From Pseudomonadota bacterium (GTDB lineage Bacteria > Desulfobacterota > Desulfobulbia > Desulfobulbales > Desulfocapsaceae), in NCBI GenBank assembly GCA_018817385.1, contig JAHIUA010000024.1, positions 83,737 through 147,736 of the forward strand: DNA of 64,000 nt. The letters run 5' to 3'. Shown here in pieces: positions 9,473 to 18,354 of this stretch (its first letter is position 1; every line of letters begins with the position of its first letter). A program made the translations under genes and the position numbers. The notes under the pieces are model-generated. The model was not told the origin of the DNA and searched no databases. It saw only the letters and a program-made list of their open reading frames with translations.

Positions 9473-10024
9473 TTATTGCAGGAGAAGCAGGTAGAGCAGG
9501 GGACAGAGAAAACCGATGATGGTCAGAACCAGGGCCCGGCGACGCCCCGTCCCTCCGATCATGAGAAATCCGGTGAGGGCCAGGAGGCAGATGGCCAAGG
9601 CATAGATATCGGCTATCCATGTCCAGGCCCCCTTTCCCTTGTTTAAATGCAGGTAGTTGATAGCAAAGAGAATTGGTCTGCGCTCCACCCTTTCTGTAAC
9701 GGTTTCGCCGCTGGCGATGCTGACATCAATGGTATATCCCTCCGCAAAGATCCGCATCGTTTCCGGGGTCAGCATGGTAACGTTTTTAAATTGAGCAGTA
9801 ACATTGAGTTCTTGCAGGCACTGCTGGATATAGTTCATGTCCGGGCTTTTTCCTGCGGCCAGGGGAGATACCTGGCTTTTTTGTGTCTCTATGGTATAGC
9901 TTGGATTGAAGGCGTGTGAGGTGTGGTTAACCACCAGGCCGCTTATTCCATAAAGTAGAGTAAGGCCGATGCAGAGATAGCCCATATCCCGATGGAGGAT
10001 GAAATTCCATTTTTTCCAGGCCAT
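9473..10024 (-). CDS. PepSY-associated membrane protein
   Basis: 183 residues. It has one N-terminal membrane segment after 'WNFILHRDMGYLCIGLTLLYGISGL', a soluble middle of about 100 residues, and two closely spaced hydrophobic segments at the C-terminus around an 'MIGGTGRRRA' loop. The 'HRDMGY' opening with 'NYLHLNKGKGAWTWIADIYA' is characteristic of PepSY-associated TM helix proteins, often linked to iron or respiratory membrane functions. It starts 2 bp after the stop of the DUF4920 gene, so the two are almost certainly one transcript. The substrate or partner is unknown. Confidence 0.75.
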   Translation of the reverse strand: MAWKKWNFILHRDMGYLCIGLTLLYGISGLVVNHTSHAFNPSYTIETQKSQVSPLAAGKSPDMNYIQQCLQELNVTAQFKNVTMLTPETMRIFAEGYTIDVSIASGETVTERVERRPILFAINYLHLNKGKGAWTWIADIYALAICLLALTGFLMIGGTGRRRALVLTIIGFLCPLLYLLLLQ

Positions 10025-10026
10025 TT

Positions 10027-10488
10027 TCAGTCGATCTCCGCTCCCAGTCCACGGATACGGTAGTAGGTAGAAGGACCTTTGATGGAGGTGAGATCAACCT
10101 GGCCGCCACTCTCTTTTGCCTGATGTTCAGCCAGGGAGCGAGCCTGATCTTCCGTCAGGTGCAGGGCTTCAACGATTCCCTCGACCCTGGCCATCTGGCC
10201 TTTGGCCTCCAGGGGGAAAACGATTTCACCATCCACCACCTTGACCTGGATCTTTTCAAAGGGAACATCGCTGGCGATATCCATCCAGCAGCCTCGGGCG
10301 GCGCAGACATTGATGATGAGGCCTTCAATGAGCACTCGTTTGCCAGTGTATTGGTCAGGGTGTTGATTGATTTCCGAGACCTTGGTTACTTCCTCCAGGG
10401 TAAGGGGTTCACCGAGCTGCATGGCGGCAAAACAGGTGGTGACGGATAGCAAGAAAAGGACGAGTAGAAAGAGGCTGTGTTTTTTCAT
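10027..10488 (-). CDS. Exported DUF4920 protein
   Basis: 153 residues from the second of two adjacent ATG codons, chosen because GGAG is five bases before it. A signal peptide is evident: 'MKKHSLFLLVLFLLSV' with an Ala cleavage region. The mature part has 'GKRVLIEGLIINVCAARGCWMDIA', the Cys-x4-Cys-Trp-Met arrangement typical of DUF4920, a small OB-like periplasmic domain. The two Cys may bind metal or heme-like ligands, but that is inference. It is the first gene of a two-gene unit with the PepSY-type membrane protein. Confidence 0.75.
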   Translation of the reverse strand: MKKHSLFLLVLFLLSVTTCFAAMQLGEPLTLEEVTKVSEINQHPDQYTGKRVLIEGLIINVCAARGCWMDIASDVPFEKIQVKVVDGEIVFPLEAKGQMARVEGIVEALHLTEDQARSLAEHQAKESGGQVDLTSIKGPSTYYRIRGLGAEID

Positions 10489-10797
10489 CATTTCTCCAGA
10501 AGAGTGTAAGGAAAGGGCTTGCAATGCATCGCTACCCTGTAGCATCTATTGTAGGTGGTGATTGAGAAAAATGTCAATGGCTAACTCCAGAGCTATGAAC
10601 ACAAAGGCAGTCGCATGGATAGCTGAGAGCCGGGGAACAAACACTTGGAGCAAAAGAAGGTTGCCAGGTATGCGGGAGCTCCCCCTTCTTTCTGTATGAG
10701 AACTGTCCATGTGGGCAGGGTATTTCGCTAGAAAGAGAGGGATAAAAAAATAGAGACCGAATTGTGCCATTGCTGGAAATCAAAGAGGAATTGAGAC
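10489..10797. other. Divergent gap between DUF4920 and trmO
   Basis: About 310 bp that must hold promoters for both genes. Short open frames here have no domain. No clear operator or hairpin was recognised. Confidence 0.4.
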
Positions 10798-11295
10798 ATG
10801 ACCATAGTATGCGATCCAATCGGGGTTATTCATACCCCTTTTCAGACGAGCGAAGGAATGCCCATTCAACCGACAGGGGCTGCCGGGGTACAGGGGACTG
10901 TGGAGATCTATGAGAAGTTTGCTGAGGGATTACAAGATATTGACGGTTTTTCCCATCTTATCCTCCTCTACCATTTTCATCAGAGTCATGGCTATAAACT
11001 GCAGGTTGTACCATTTATGGATACGTGTACTCGTGGTCTCTTTGCCACTCGGGCACCCAGACGTCCAAATCCCATAGGCCTGTCCATAGTCCGTCTCCTG
11101 AGGGTTGAAGGCAGACATCTGCAGGTGGAAAATATTGATGTCCTCGATAACACACCCTTGCTTGACATTAAGCCTTATGTGCCGGTTTTTGATGCCCAGG
11201 AGCAGGTGAGAAGCGGTTGGCTGGAGAATGAGAACAGGGATGTATCCCACCAGCGAGCAGATTGTCGCTTTTCCGACGAGGATAGTGGCAGCTGA
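10798..11295 (+). CDS. trmO: tRNA (t6A37) N6-methyltransferase TrmO
   Basis: 165 residues. TrmO (YaeB/TsaA, also called VirR-like) methylates N6 of threonylcarbamoyladenosine at position 37 of some tRNAs using SAM. The family beta-barrel signatures are clear: 'PIGVIHTPFQ' at the start, 'GFSHLILLYHFH' near 51, and 'TRGLFATRAPRRPNPIGLSIVRLL' near 77-100, then 'LDNTPLLDIKPYVPVFD'. The ATG is preceded by AAGAGGAA. The C-terminal extension found in E. coli TrmO is missing, as in most short bacterial forms. It stands alone on the plus strand. Confidence 0.9.
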   Translation: MTIVCDPIGVIHTPFQTSEGMPIQPTGAAGVQGTVEIYEKFAEGLQDIDGFSHLILLYHFHQSHGYKLQVVPFMDTCTRGLFATRAPRRPNPIGLSIVRLLRVEGRHLQVENIDVLDNTPLLDIKPYVPVFDAQEQVRSGWLENENRDVSHQRADCRFSDEDSGS

Positions 11296-11598
11296 TTAAG
11301 AGATGAAAGGGATCAAAGGTCTTGCTTGGAAATTGTTGCAATATCAGATTGTTGCTTTCAATGTTTGACAAGGGTGACTGTTTCTAGCTATAGTAGCCGC
11401 TATAACAATGTCAGTATCATCAAAATGCAGCCCTTCCTGATGCCTGCCTTCCTGAGATTACCCTATCTCCGCTGGCAACAATTCGAGGGGGGCATAGCGC
11501 ATCCAGTATTTTCTGATTTCGTCTCCTTTATGGAGGGTCTTTATGCCTGCACTCAGAAAAGCATCAGGTTCCGTTCGCTGGTAATCAGGAAATGAAAT
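11296..11598. other. Gap between trmO and the SLC13 gene
   Basis: About 300 bp. A frame at 11326-11595 is open but has no recognised domain and no ribosome site, and is not called. Nothing else is visible. Confidence 0.4.
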
Positions 11599-13467
11599 GT
11601 GAATTGGTTTTTTCCTGGCTCAGGAGAAAATCGCAGCCCCAGATTTCTTTCTTCTGTCTTTGATATCATGGATCCTCTTATCATTACCATCGTCATCCTG
11701 ACCTCGACTTTTGTACTCCTGGTTTTCAGCAAACTCCCACCAGCAGCAATCTTTATCGGGGCTCTGACCTTGACCATTACCTTCAAGCTGGCTCCGCTGG
11801 AGGAGTCTTTGAAAGGATTTAATAATCCGGGCGTGCTCACCATCGGTGCCTTGTTTATGATTGCGGCAGGGATGTACTCCACCGGAGCCATCTCCATTCT
11901 CAGTGAAAAATTCATCGGCCGCCCCCGTTCAGTAATAAAGGCCCAGATCAAAATTCTCCCCCATATCGCTTTTGGATCTGCTTTTTTGAACAACACTCCC
12001 TTGGTTGCCATGATGATTCCGGTGATCAGAGACCTTTCTCGAAGCTGTGGGCTTGATGCGAAAAAGCTTTTTATTCCATTGAGCTATGCATCTATTCTTG
12101 GCGGAACCTGCACCCTGATCGGTACCGCCACCAATTTGGTGGTGTCCGGTCTGGTTAACGAGACCCTGAAACGGGGGGACTCGGATTTGCCCTATATGGT
12201 GGCGGTGAGGATGTTTGATCTCTCCTGGGTGGGGGTGCCGATTACGATTGCTGGCCTGGCTTTTCTCGTGGCGACTGGTAAATGGCTGCTCCCTTCTGCT
12301 CCTCCTGCTTCCCGACTTGAGGAGCAGGCCAGTCGGAGGATGTATCGGGTGGAATTGAGTGTGGAAGATACCAGCCCGTTGATAGGCAAATCTATTGATG
12401 ATGTCGGCCTCAAGAAAAGTGATAACTTTGCCCTCATCTGTTTTCACCGTGGAGGTGAACGTCTGGAGGTGACCCCGAAAACCCTCCTGGAAGCTGGTGA
12501 CACCATGGGTTTTTCAACTGATATCACTGGAGCTCAGACACTGTGGACCACCATCGGGCTCAAGCCCCTGTATTCGACCAAGGAACAGAAGGTGAATCGG
12601 CATCGGCACCATCTGGTAGAAGTGGTGGTTTCCCGGAGAAATACCATGATAGGTCAGCAGATAGAGAAGGTGGAGAGCAAGGAACGCAACTTCGAGGTGT
12701 GGTTGGTAGGTTTTGCCAGGGGGGTGGCTGCTATGCATTATCCTCTGCGGGACGCAGTGGTCCAGGCAGGTGATATCGTGTTGCTGGAGGTGAAGGATAC
12801 TTTTTTTTATCGCAACCGGAATGAAACAGAGTTTTCCATGACCAAAAAGTTACAGGGGGCTACTATTCAGCGGACTGATAAGGCCTTGATTGCTACGGTT
12901 ATAACGGTACTCATGGTTTTTTTGGTGGCTTTCGGCTTTATGACCATGCTCAACGCTGCCCTGCTTGCAGCTGGTGCCATGCTCCTCACCGGTTGTATGA
13001 CTCTCAACGATGCTGGCCGTTCTGTCAGTTTTTCCACCCTCATGATCATTGCCTCGGCAATGGGATTGGAGTCGGCAGTCACTGCCTCCGGCCTGTCAGC
13101 CCATATTGGACAGTTTCTCAGCGCCTTAGGGGGAGATAATGCTTACCTGGCCCTGGCCGTAGTCTTTCTTGGCTGTATCCTCATGGATGCCATGGTCACC
13201 AATGTGGCCTCCGCTGTCTTCATGTTTCCCATTGCCATGGCTATTGCCTCAACCCTGGATGTCAGCTTCATGCCCTTTGTGATTACAGTGATGGTGGGAG
13301 CCTCCTGTAGTTTCATCTCGCCGGTGAGCTATCAGACTAACCTGATGGTCTATGGTCCGGGAAACTACACGTTTGTCGATTTTGTTAAGATTGGTATCCC
13401 GCTTTCTCTTCTTGTCGGGGCGATCACTATTTTTCTGACGCCTATCTTTTTTCCCTTTCAGGTATGA
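11599..13467 (+). CDS. SLC13-family transporter with two RCK_C domains
   Basis: 622 residues from a GTG with AGGA 8 bases upstream; an internal ATG at 11668, directly before the first membrane segment, is an alternative start. The protein is an inner-membrane anion or sodium symporter-type permease. About six membrane segments with 'LNNTPLVAMMIPV' and 'GGTCTLIGTATNLVVSG' come first. Two TrkA-C/RCK_C regulatory domains follow (about 253-315 and 340-400), each with a 'G(K/Q)xI' turn. The second membrane half has 'DAMVTNVASAVFMFPIA' and 'SFISPVSYQTNLMVYGPGNY'. Substrate is not predictable (sulfate, dicarboxylate or other). RCK_C domains commonly bind nucleotides, including c-di-AMP. Confidence 0.85.
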   Translation: MNWFFPGSGENRSPRFLSSVFDIMDPLIITIVILTSTFVLLVFSKLPPAAIFIGALTLTITFKLAPLEESLKGFNNPGVLTIGALFMIAAGMYSTGAISILSEKFIGRPRSVIKAQIKILPHIAFGSAFLNNTPLVAMMIPVIRDLSRSCGLDAKKLFIPLSYASILGGTCTLIGTATNLVVSGLVNETLKRGDSDLPYMVAVRMFDLSWVGVPITIAGLAFLVATGKWLLPSAPPASRLEEQASRRMYRVELSVEDTSPLIGKSIDDVGLKKSDNFALICFHRGGERLEVTPKTLLEAGDTMGFSTDITGAQTLWTTIGLKPLYSTKEQKVNRHRHHLVEVVVSRRNTMIGQQIEKVESKERNFEVWLVGFARGVAAMHYPLRDAVVQAGDIVLLEVKDTFFYRNRNETEFSMTKKLQGATIQRTDKALIATVITVLMVFLVAFGFMTMLNAALLAAGAMLLTGCMTLNDAGRSVSFSTLMIIASAMGLESAVTASGLSAHIGQFLSALGGDNAYLALAVVFLGCILMDAMVTNVASAVFMFPIAMAIASTLDVSFMPFVITVMVGASCSFISPVSYQTNLMVYGPGNYTFVDFVKIGIPLSLLVGAITIFLTPIFFPFQV

Positions 13468-13502
13468 ACAAGGGCTGAAACCTGAAAGGGAAATGGCCAA
13501 AA

Positions 13503-14477
13503 TCAGGCCTGTTGTCCTGCAGGGGACGGGGCTGGCGATGGCTGCCCGGTTGTTTTCGGCGCTTTTTGGACCTCTTTGATGGTGGACATGGCAGCGGCTA
13601 CCATGGATGTCACATCTGTAAGGTTGCTGGGTATAATCATGGTGTTATTTTCTCTGGCCAGATTGCCAAACTGGGCGATGTAGCTTTTTGCCACGTCCAG
13701 ATTGGCGGCTTCACTGCCACCGGGTATAGTGAGGGCCTCAGCCACCTTGCGAATCCCCTGGGCCGTGGCCTCGGCCACCAACATAATTTCCTGGGCCCGC
13801 CCCTCGGCCTCGTTTATCCGCTTCATCTTTTCACCCTCCGAGAGGGAAATAGCTTCAGCCCGGTCGCCCTCGGCGCGGTTGATGGTGGACTGCTTTATTG
13901 CCTCGGAACGGGCGATCTCGGCTCGTTTTTCCCGTTCGGCCTTCATCTGTTTTTCCATGGCATCAAGCACGGTGCGCGGCGGCTTGATATCCTTGATCTC
14001 GTAACGGAGTACCTTGACCCCCCAATTCTCGGCCGCCTCGTCCAGGGCCAGAACTACCTGGCCATTGAGGGTTTCTCTGGCTTCAAAGGTCTTATCCAGT
14101 TCAATCTTGCCGATGGCGGAGCGCAGGCTGGTCATGGCCAGCTGGGCTGCGGCAAAGTGATAGTTGTCGATGCCGTAGGCGGATTTCTTGGCATCGATTA
14201 CCTGGAGGTAGAGGACACCGTCGACCTCCAGGGTAACGTTGTCGGATGTGATACCGGTCTGAGCGGCAATGTCGATGGGTTCTTCTTTCATGCTCCGTTT
14301 ATAGGCAACTCTATCGAAGAAGGGGATGAGGATATGCAATCCAGCCTGCAGTGTTTTTCGATATTTACCCAGTCGTTCAACCACATACTCCATGCGCTGG
14401 GGGACGACCACCGCGGTTTTTAAGAGAATGATAAAGATAAAGGCAATCAGGACGCCAAGGGCAATAAAAGTTTCCAT
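13503..14477 (-). CDS. SPFH/stomatin (Band 7) membrane protein, QmcA-like
   Basis: About 324 residues using the ATG at 14477, which has AAGGAG nine bases upstream. One N-terminal membrane anchor ('FIALGVLIAFIFIILL') leads into the Band 7/SPFH domain: 'VVVPQRMEYVVERLGKYR' and 'GLHILIPFFDRVAYKR'. A long Ala/Glu/Lys-rich coiled-coil follows (about 170-235), with the 'RAEGDRAEAISLSEGEKMK' type repeat, and a Pro/Ala-rich tail. SPFH proteins scaffold membrane microdomains and oligomerise. It lies 36 bp downstream of the NfeD gene, the classical NfeD-SPFH pairing. Confidence 0.9.
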   Translation of the reverse strand: METFIALGVLIAFIFIILLKTAVVVPQRMEYVVERLGKYRKTLQAGLHILIPFFDRVAYKRSMKEEPIDIAAQTGITSDNVTLEVDGVLYLQVIDAKKSAYGIDNYHFAAAQLAMTSLRSAIGKIELDKTFEARETLNGQVVLALDEAAENWGVKVLRYEIKDIKPPRTVLDAMEKQMKAEREKRAEIARSEAIKQSTINRAEGDRAEAISLSEGEKMKRINEAEGRAQEIMLVAEATAQGIRKVAEALTIPGGSEAANLDVAKSYIAQFGNLARENNTMIIPSNLTDVTSMVAAAMSTIKEVQKAPKTTGQPSPAPSPAGQQA

Positions 14478-14513
14478 GGTTTTCTCCTTAAAGGGGTGGG
14501 GGGACACAGACTA

Positions 14514-14954
14514 CTAAATCTTTTTTACCTTGAGCAGTAGATTGTCCTGTCTGATGATGGTGACGGTTTCTCCTTCTCCAATGGCTTCGTCTGCTTCGGC
14601 CCGCCAGAAGGAGCCGGAAAACTTGACATGGCCCTCCGCAGGTGGATTGATGGCTGTGATGACTACGCATTTTTCACCGCCTCGGGCTATGACCGAATCG
14701 AGGCTGTCACCCCTGGCATCGCCGATAAAGACTTTTTTGACAATACCCCGCAATCCAAAGAGGGTAGCGAGGGAGGAACATAGAAAAAGAGCAAGCTGGT
14801 TGTTAATGCTCAAGGGAAAAAACCAGCAGGCCAAGGCGGTTATCCAGGCACCAAGGCCAAAAAAGAAAAGGACAAAGCTGGTGACAGCCATCTCCATAAG
14901 AAAGAGGATGACGCCGACAATTAGCCAGAGCAGGCCGGGGTAGATGATTTCCAT
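14514..14954 (-). CDS. NfeD-family (YbbK-like) membrane protein
   Basis: 146 residues with three hydrophobic segments at the N-terminus ('YPGLLWLIVGVILFLMEM', 'FVLFFFGLGAWITALACWF', 'QLALFLCSSLATLFGL') and a small C-terminal OB-fold domain ('GGEKCVVITAINPPAEGHVKF', 'GEGETVTIIRQD'). This is the short NfeD1b/YbbK form without the serine protease domain. It forms a transcription unit with the SPFH gene immediately downstream, and such pairs are thought to cooperate in membrane organisation. Confidence 0.88.
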   Translation of the reverse strand: MEIIYPGLLWLIVGVILFLMEMAVTSFVLFFFGLGAWITALACWFFPLSINNQLALFLCSSLATLFGLRGIVKKVFIGDARGDSLDSVIARGGEKCVVITAINPPAEGHVKFSGSFWRAEADEAIGEGETVTIIRQDNLLLKVKKI

Positions 14955-15286
14955 AGGATTCCTTGTGTGGGTGAAAAAAAGATCTGAAGCGGAGTCGGTT
15001 CTGTGTTGCCTGTCTCCCCATTGTAGGGGAAAGAAAAAAAACAGTCAAATAAGAGAGGAGAAAATAACAGGGTGTGTTTTACAAGGAGAAGTCTGTAAGG
15101 GAAAAAAGGACGTTTCAGTGAGGTATGAGAAGGAGAGTCTGGGGAGCAGAGAAAGAAAAAAAGAAAAAGAAGAGAGGAGCCATGTCGGACAGCGGTCTCT
15201 TATGGTAGCCATTATCCTGGATAATCATAACTCTTTAACAGTACTCCCTCTTACTCCCTTCAGTTCTTCTCGACTCGGACGAGTGG

Positions 15287-15380
15287 GCTTCGAAGTCCTG
15301 ACTGAACCGATAAAAGGCACTGCTGAACAGTTACAGAGCGGGTGCTTGCCAATTATGGGCCATTACCTGAACAGGTCGAA
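15287..15380 (+). repeat. Dispersed element, family B copy 1
   Basis: Matches 51940-52032 along about 94 bp with small differences; both copies share the cores CTGAAC, TTGCCAATTAT and GAACAGGTCGAA or close variants. No coding capacity. Confidence 0.65.
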
Positions 15381-15381
15381 T

Positions 15382-15460
15382 ATTGCCTCTGCTTTCCCTG
15401 TCAAGCTCCTTGTTTTTGCTGGGAGTTGACAGGGAAAATAATTTCTCGTGGGAGGCAATG
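15382..15460. terminator. Long imperfect hairpin after repeat B1
   Basis: An inner stem TTTCCCTGTCAA-CTCC (15393-15409 with 15421-15437) is enclosed by an outer ATTGCCTC/GAGGCAAT pair (about 15382 and 15453). It lies just downstream of the minus-strand Rossmann gene. Terminator function is plausible, but no clean T-run is seen. Confidence 0.45.
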
Positions 15461-15464
15461 ATCT

Positions 15465-16565
15465 TTATTCGTTTGCGATCATAGGGATGGCATCAAGCTC
15501 AAGTTCTTCCTTCAACTGGGAATTCTGGCTCCAGAAAGGCTTCGTCAGGGGCTGATATTCAAGTGGTGTGTCCACAAGAGCGGTGCCAAAAGCCTGCCTC
15601 CTGGCAAGGAAGCAAAAGGCTTCCAGATGCTCACTGACCTCGCCGGTAAGGGCAGACAGGAGTGCCGGCAGGGCGCAGGCAGGCATCTGCCTCTGTTTCC
15701 AACCGCCGGGAAGGGCAAATATAAAGCGCATGTCGGTACGTCGTATGCGGTTTCCAAAATAGACTTCTTGCGGCAGCGCCTTTTCAGGGATTGCCGGTCT
15801 GGAAAAGTCTATAATTACAGAATCCTTCGAGATGAATTCGTGAAGATTTGAATCGAGAAAATCCTCTCCTTTTGGCATCAGGTTAATCACAAAATTGACA
15901 TCATGCAGATTTTCCATGTTTTCATCCGATTGCAAAGGGACGACTTTTCCCCGGCGAGTATAACGGACATCCACCGTATTGCACTGATAGCCTTGATGGT
16001 TGAGATACTCCTGGAGGGTGCCGCCCAGTTCTCCGCCGCCAACTACGGCAACTTTGCGGGCATGAAAAAAAGAACGCTTCTGACGGGTCACCCAGTTGAT
16101 CGCTTCGTGAATACTGAAGATGTTGCCATTGATGCTGCTGAACAGGGGTGGATCCATGGGGATATTATGGCGCCGGGCAAATATCGGACCAAGCTGACCG
16201 GCCAGGCCAATGGTCCGTGCACCTGCCAACCGACGTATCCAATGCATACGTCTGACAATGGCCTCAGCAAGGGCACGGTTTTTTTTCCGAGCCAGATCTT
16301 GGGTCAGATCGGGGATAACAAAATATATCCCCATGGGCATCCAGCCGTTCATGATTAATCCCCCAGGAGTGGGTCTTCCTGAGAAAAAACGTCGTAATAA
16401 GGGAATTCTTGGACAAAACCCCCGGCATTCAACTTCATCGGTGGGATATACGAGAAAAACAGTCTTAAAAATACCAGAACGTCCGATCAGGGCAATAAAC
16501 AGCCAGAGAGGCCAGCGCAGTACGGTACCGATCAGGATAAATATTATCTGACGAAAAATAGGCAT
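15465..16565 (-). CDS. Rossmann-fold dehydrogenase-like protein, unassigned
   Basis: 366 residues, start supported by AAAGGAG. The N-terminus has a hydrophobic stretch ('IIFILIGTVLRWPLWLFIALIG') that may anchor it to the membrane. A nucleotide-binding motif 'KVAVVGGGELGGTLQEYL' lies near residue 170, followed by 'CNTVDVRYTRRGKVV' and 'DSVIIDFSRPAIPE', an arrangement like shikimate dehydrogenase, glutamyl-tRNA reductase or acyl-ACP reductase C-terminal domains. The first 150 residues contain a 'GLAGQLGPIFARRHNI' block reminiscent of acyl-ACP reductases. I cannot assign a substrate. It stands alone between two long gaps. Confidence 0.55.
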   Translation of the reverse strand: MPIFRQIIFILIGTVLRWPLWLFIALIGRSGIFKTVFLVYPTDEVECRGFCPRIPLLRRFFSGRPTPGGLIMNGWMPMGIYFVIPDLTQDLARKKNRALAEAIVRRMHWIRRLAGARTIGLAGQLGPIFARRHNIPMDPPLFSSINGNIFSIHEAINWVTRQKRSFFHARKVAVVGGGELGGTLQEYLNHQGYQCNTVDVRYTRRGKVVPLQSDENMENLHDVNFVINLMPKGEDFLDSNLHEFISKDSVIIDFSRPAIPEKALPQEVYFGNRIRRTDMRFIFALPGGWKQRQMPACALPALLSALTGEVSEHLEAFCFLARRQAFGTALVDTPLEYQPLTKPFWSQNSQLKEELELDAIPMIANE

Positions 16566-17041
16566 ATTTGGCTCCTTTTGTTTTGGTTAGCTGACTCATT
16601 TTTAGCGGAAAACTATTTGACATCAGCGATGTTTTTTTCTTTTTTGGGGGGGTGAGATCTAATAATATGAATCGCAATTGTTGTTTGATGGAATGAAAAA
16701 ACTGAACTGGATATTTTTAAAAGCATTTTATTTTTGACGTGTTAAAATGATTTGATTGGAGAATTCGAAGGTGAAAATGTGCCTCTTTTAAGAGGCACGT
16801 TTTTATACGTATCGGTTCTCTTTTTTCAGGAGATAAGTGAAATTGTAAAATAGAGGAAAAAGAAAGGGAGTAATCTTTTTCTGTTGGCTGGGGCAGGAAA
16901 GAAGGGCATAAGAGAATCTTATGCAACGGTTTGTTGTTTCTCATGGAGAATTCCGTTGTCTTTGGTTCTTTTATTATATGATTATACAGTAACTTAAAAC
17001 TGATGTTGAATAAAGCCAATAAAAATAAAGAGGAGAGAGGA
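16566..17041. other. Promoter gap upstream of the porin gene
   Basis: About 475 bp, AT-rich, divergent from the Rossmann gene. It contains one terminator-like hairpin (16779-16805) that does not end any visible gene, so a short untranslated transcript may exist here. No confident promoter elements were assigned. Confidence 0.4.
16779..16805 (+). terminator. Intrinsic terminator-like hairpin
   Basis: GTGCCTCTT pairs with AAGAGGCAC (16779-16787 with 16790-16798), followed by GTTTTTA. No plus-strand gene lies directly upstream. Confidence 0.55.
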
Positions 17042-18331
17042 ATGAACAAAGAGAAAAAAAAATTCAGTCTTGCTCTTTGCAGTGTATTGGTTATGGCTCT
17101 GCAGAGTCCGGCTTTTGGGGCAGGCCTGTCTCAAGAGGATCTCCTGTTGCAGATGCAGAAACTTATTGAAGATCAGCAGGCTAGGCTGGATAGGCAGGAT
17201 AGTGAAATTGCCCAGCTCAAGGAGCAGATGGCAGCTCTTGTCGGAACGACTGAAGGCAATACGGAGAAGATTGCCAAGGTTGAGGGTATGGAATTGGATA
17301 GGGTCGTCACCTCTAGTAATCGCAGAGTCACTGTGGATTTCTATGGTCAGGTCAACCGTGCCTTTCTCTGGGCTGATGATGGGAACAGCACCAGGGGATA
17401 CTTTGTTGACAACAGCAATTCATCAACCCGCTGGGGACTTAAGGCCCGTGGTAAGTTGAACGAGGCGTTTTCCCTGGGAGCCTGGATTGAAGGAGAGATG
17501 ATTACTAATAATTCTCAATCTGTCAATCAATGGGAGCGGAACCCAGACTCGACTGACTGGTACAAGTCCCGCCATCTGGAGCTTGATCTTGCTTCAAAAT
17601 CTTACGGTACCCTGTGGCTGGGGAAGGGATTTACGGCCTCGGACAGTATTTCCGAGATCGATCTTTCCGGAACCACTGTGGCAGGGGGGTCCGATGTTGC
17701 TAAAATTGGAGGCGGCAATTATTTCTATGACAGTAAAACCGGCTTGAGCAGTGTTAGCATAGGTTCAGTCTTTAATAGTATGGACGGGCTCAGTCGACGG
17801 GACCGGATACGATACGATAGTCCGGATTTTGCTGGGATCACCCTCTCAACTTCAGCCATGTCCGATGCCTATGATGCGGCAATTCGCTATAATCGTAGCT
17901 TTTCAGGGTTCAAGGTCAATAGTGGTCTAGCCTGGGCAAAACCGGGCGATTTTATCAGCGCTGTCGATAACCAGTACAATGGTTCCCTGGCAATTCTTAT
18001 GAATTGTGGGTTTAACTTAGCTGTTGCAGGTGGTATCCGTGAGCAGAAGGCAGAGTCTCAAGAGGACGCAACGTTCTGGTATACTAAGTTGGGCTATGCC
18101 CTGGACGTGTTTGACTTAGGGAGCACCTCTTTTTCAGTAGACTATGGCGAGTACTACGATATGGCCATGAATAACGATACGGCTACTTCTTTTTCTCTGG
18201 CTGCTGTTCAGGCTGTCAAGGATTTTGGCACGGAATTGTATCTTAGCTACCGTTTCTATAAACTGGAAAGGGATATGACAGACTTTGATGATATTAACGT
18301 TGTCCTCACCGGTGCCAGGATAAAATTTTGA
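17042..18331 (+). CDS. Outer-membrane porin with N-terminal coiled coil
   Basis: 429 residues from the ATG at 17042, which follows GAGGAGAGAGG. A signal peptide with 'KKKFSLALCSVLVMALQSPAFGAG' is clear. A coiled-coil segment (about 30-65, 'LLLQMQKLIEDQQARLDRQDSEIAQLKEQ') of the type that trimerises or binds peptidoglycan follows. The rest is a beta-barrel with alternating hydrophobic residues, 'VDFYGQVNRAFLWADDG' as first strand, 'SSTRWGLKARG' and a terminal aromatic 'ARIKF', the final Phe expected for BAM recognition. It resembles gram-negative general porins (porin_4-like). Solute specificity is unknown. Confidence 0.85.
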   Translation: MNKEKKKFSLALCSVLVMALQSPAFGAGLSQEDLLLQMQKLIEDQQARLDRQDSEIAQLKEQMAALVGTTEGNTEKIAKVEGMELDRVVTSSNRRVTVDFYGQVNRAFLWADDGNSTRGYFVDNSNSSTRWGLKARGKLNEAFSLGAWIEGEMITNNSQSVNQWERNPDSTDWYKSRHLELDLASKSYGTLWLGKGFTASDSISEIDLSGTTVAGGSDVAKIGGGNYFYDSKTGLSSVSIGSVFNSMDGLSRRDRIRYDSPDFAGITLSTSAMSDAYDAAIRYNRSFSGFKVNSGLAWAKPGDFISAVDNQYNGSLAILMNCGFNLAVAGGIREQKAESQEDATFWYTKLGYALDVFDLGSTSFSVDYGEYYDMAMNNDTATSFSLAAVQAVKDFGTELYLSYRFYKLERDMTDFDDINVVLTGARIKF

Positions 18332-18354
18332 TAAATGAAGTCATTGAGGATGCA

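Larger units (their letters stand above)
14955..15464. other. Gap with purine-rich tract and repeat B1
   Basis: About 510 bp. Positions roughly 15030-15185 are strikingly purine-rich on the plus strand; 15287-15380 is a family B repeat, followed by a long hairpin. The open frame across the region is not credible as a gene. Confidence 0.5.

Noticed and set aside
11326..11595. 89-codon open frame before the SLC13 gene
   Set aside because: No ribosome site, no domain and an implausible composition.
13512..14423. Long plus-strand open frame opposite the SPFH gene
   Set aside because: Gly/Leu-rich antisense shadow with no domain; the SPFH gene on the other strand is clear.
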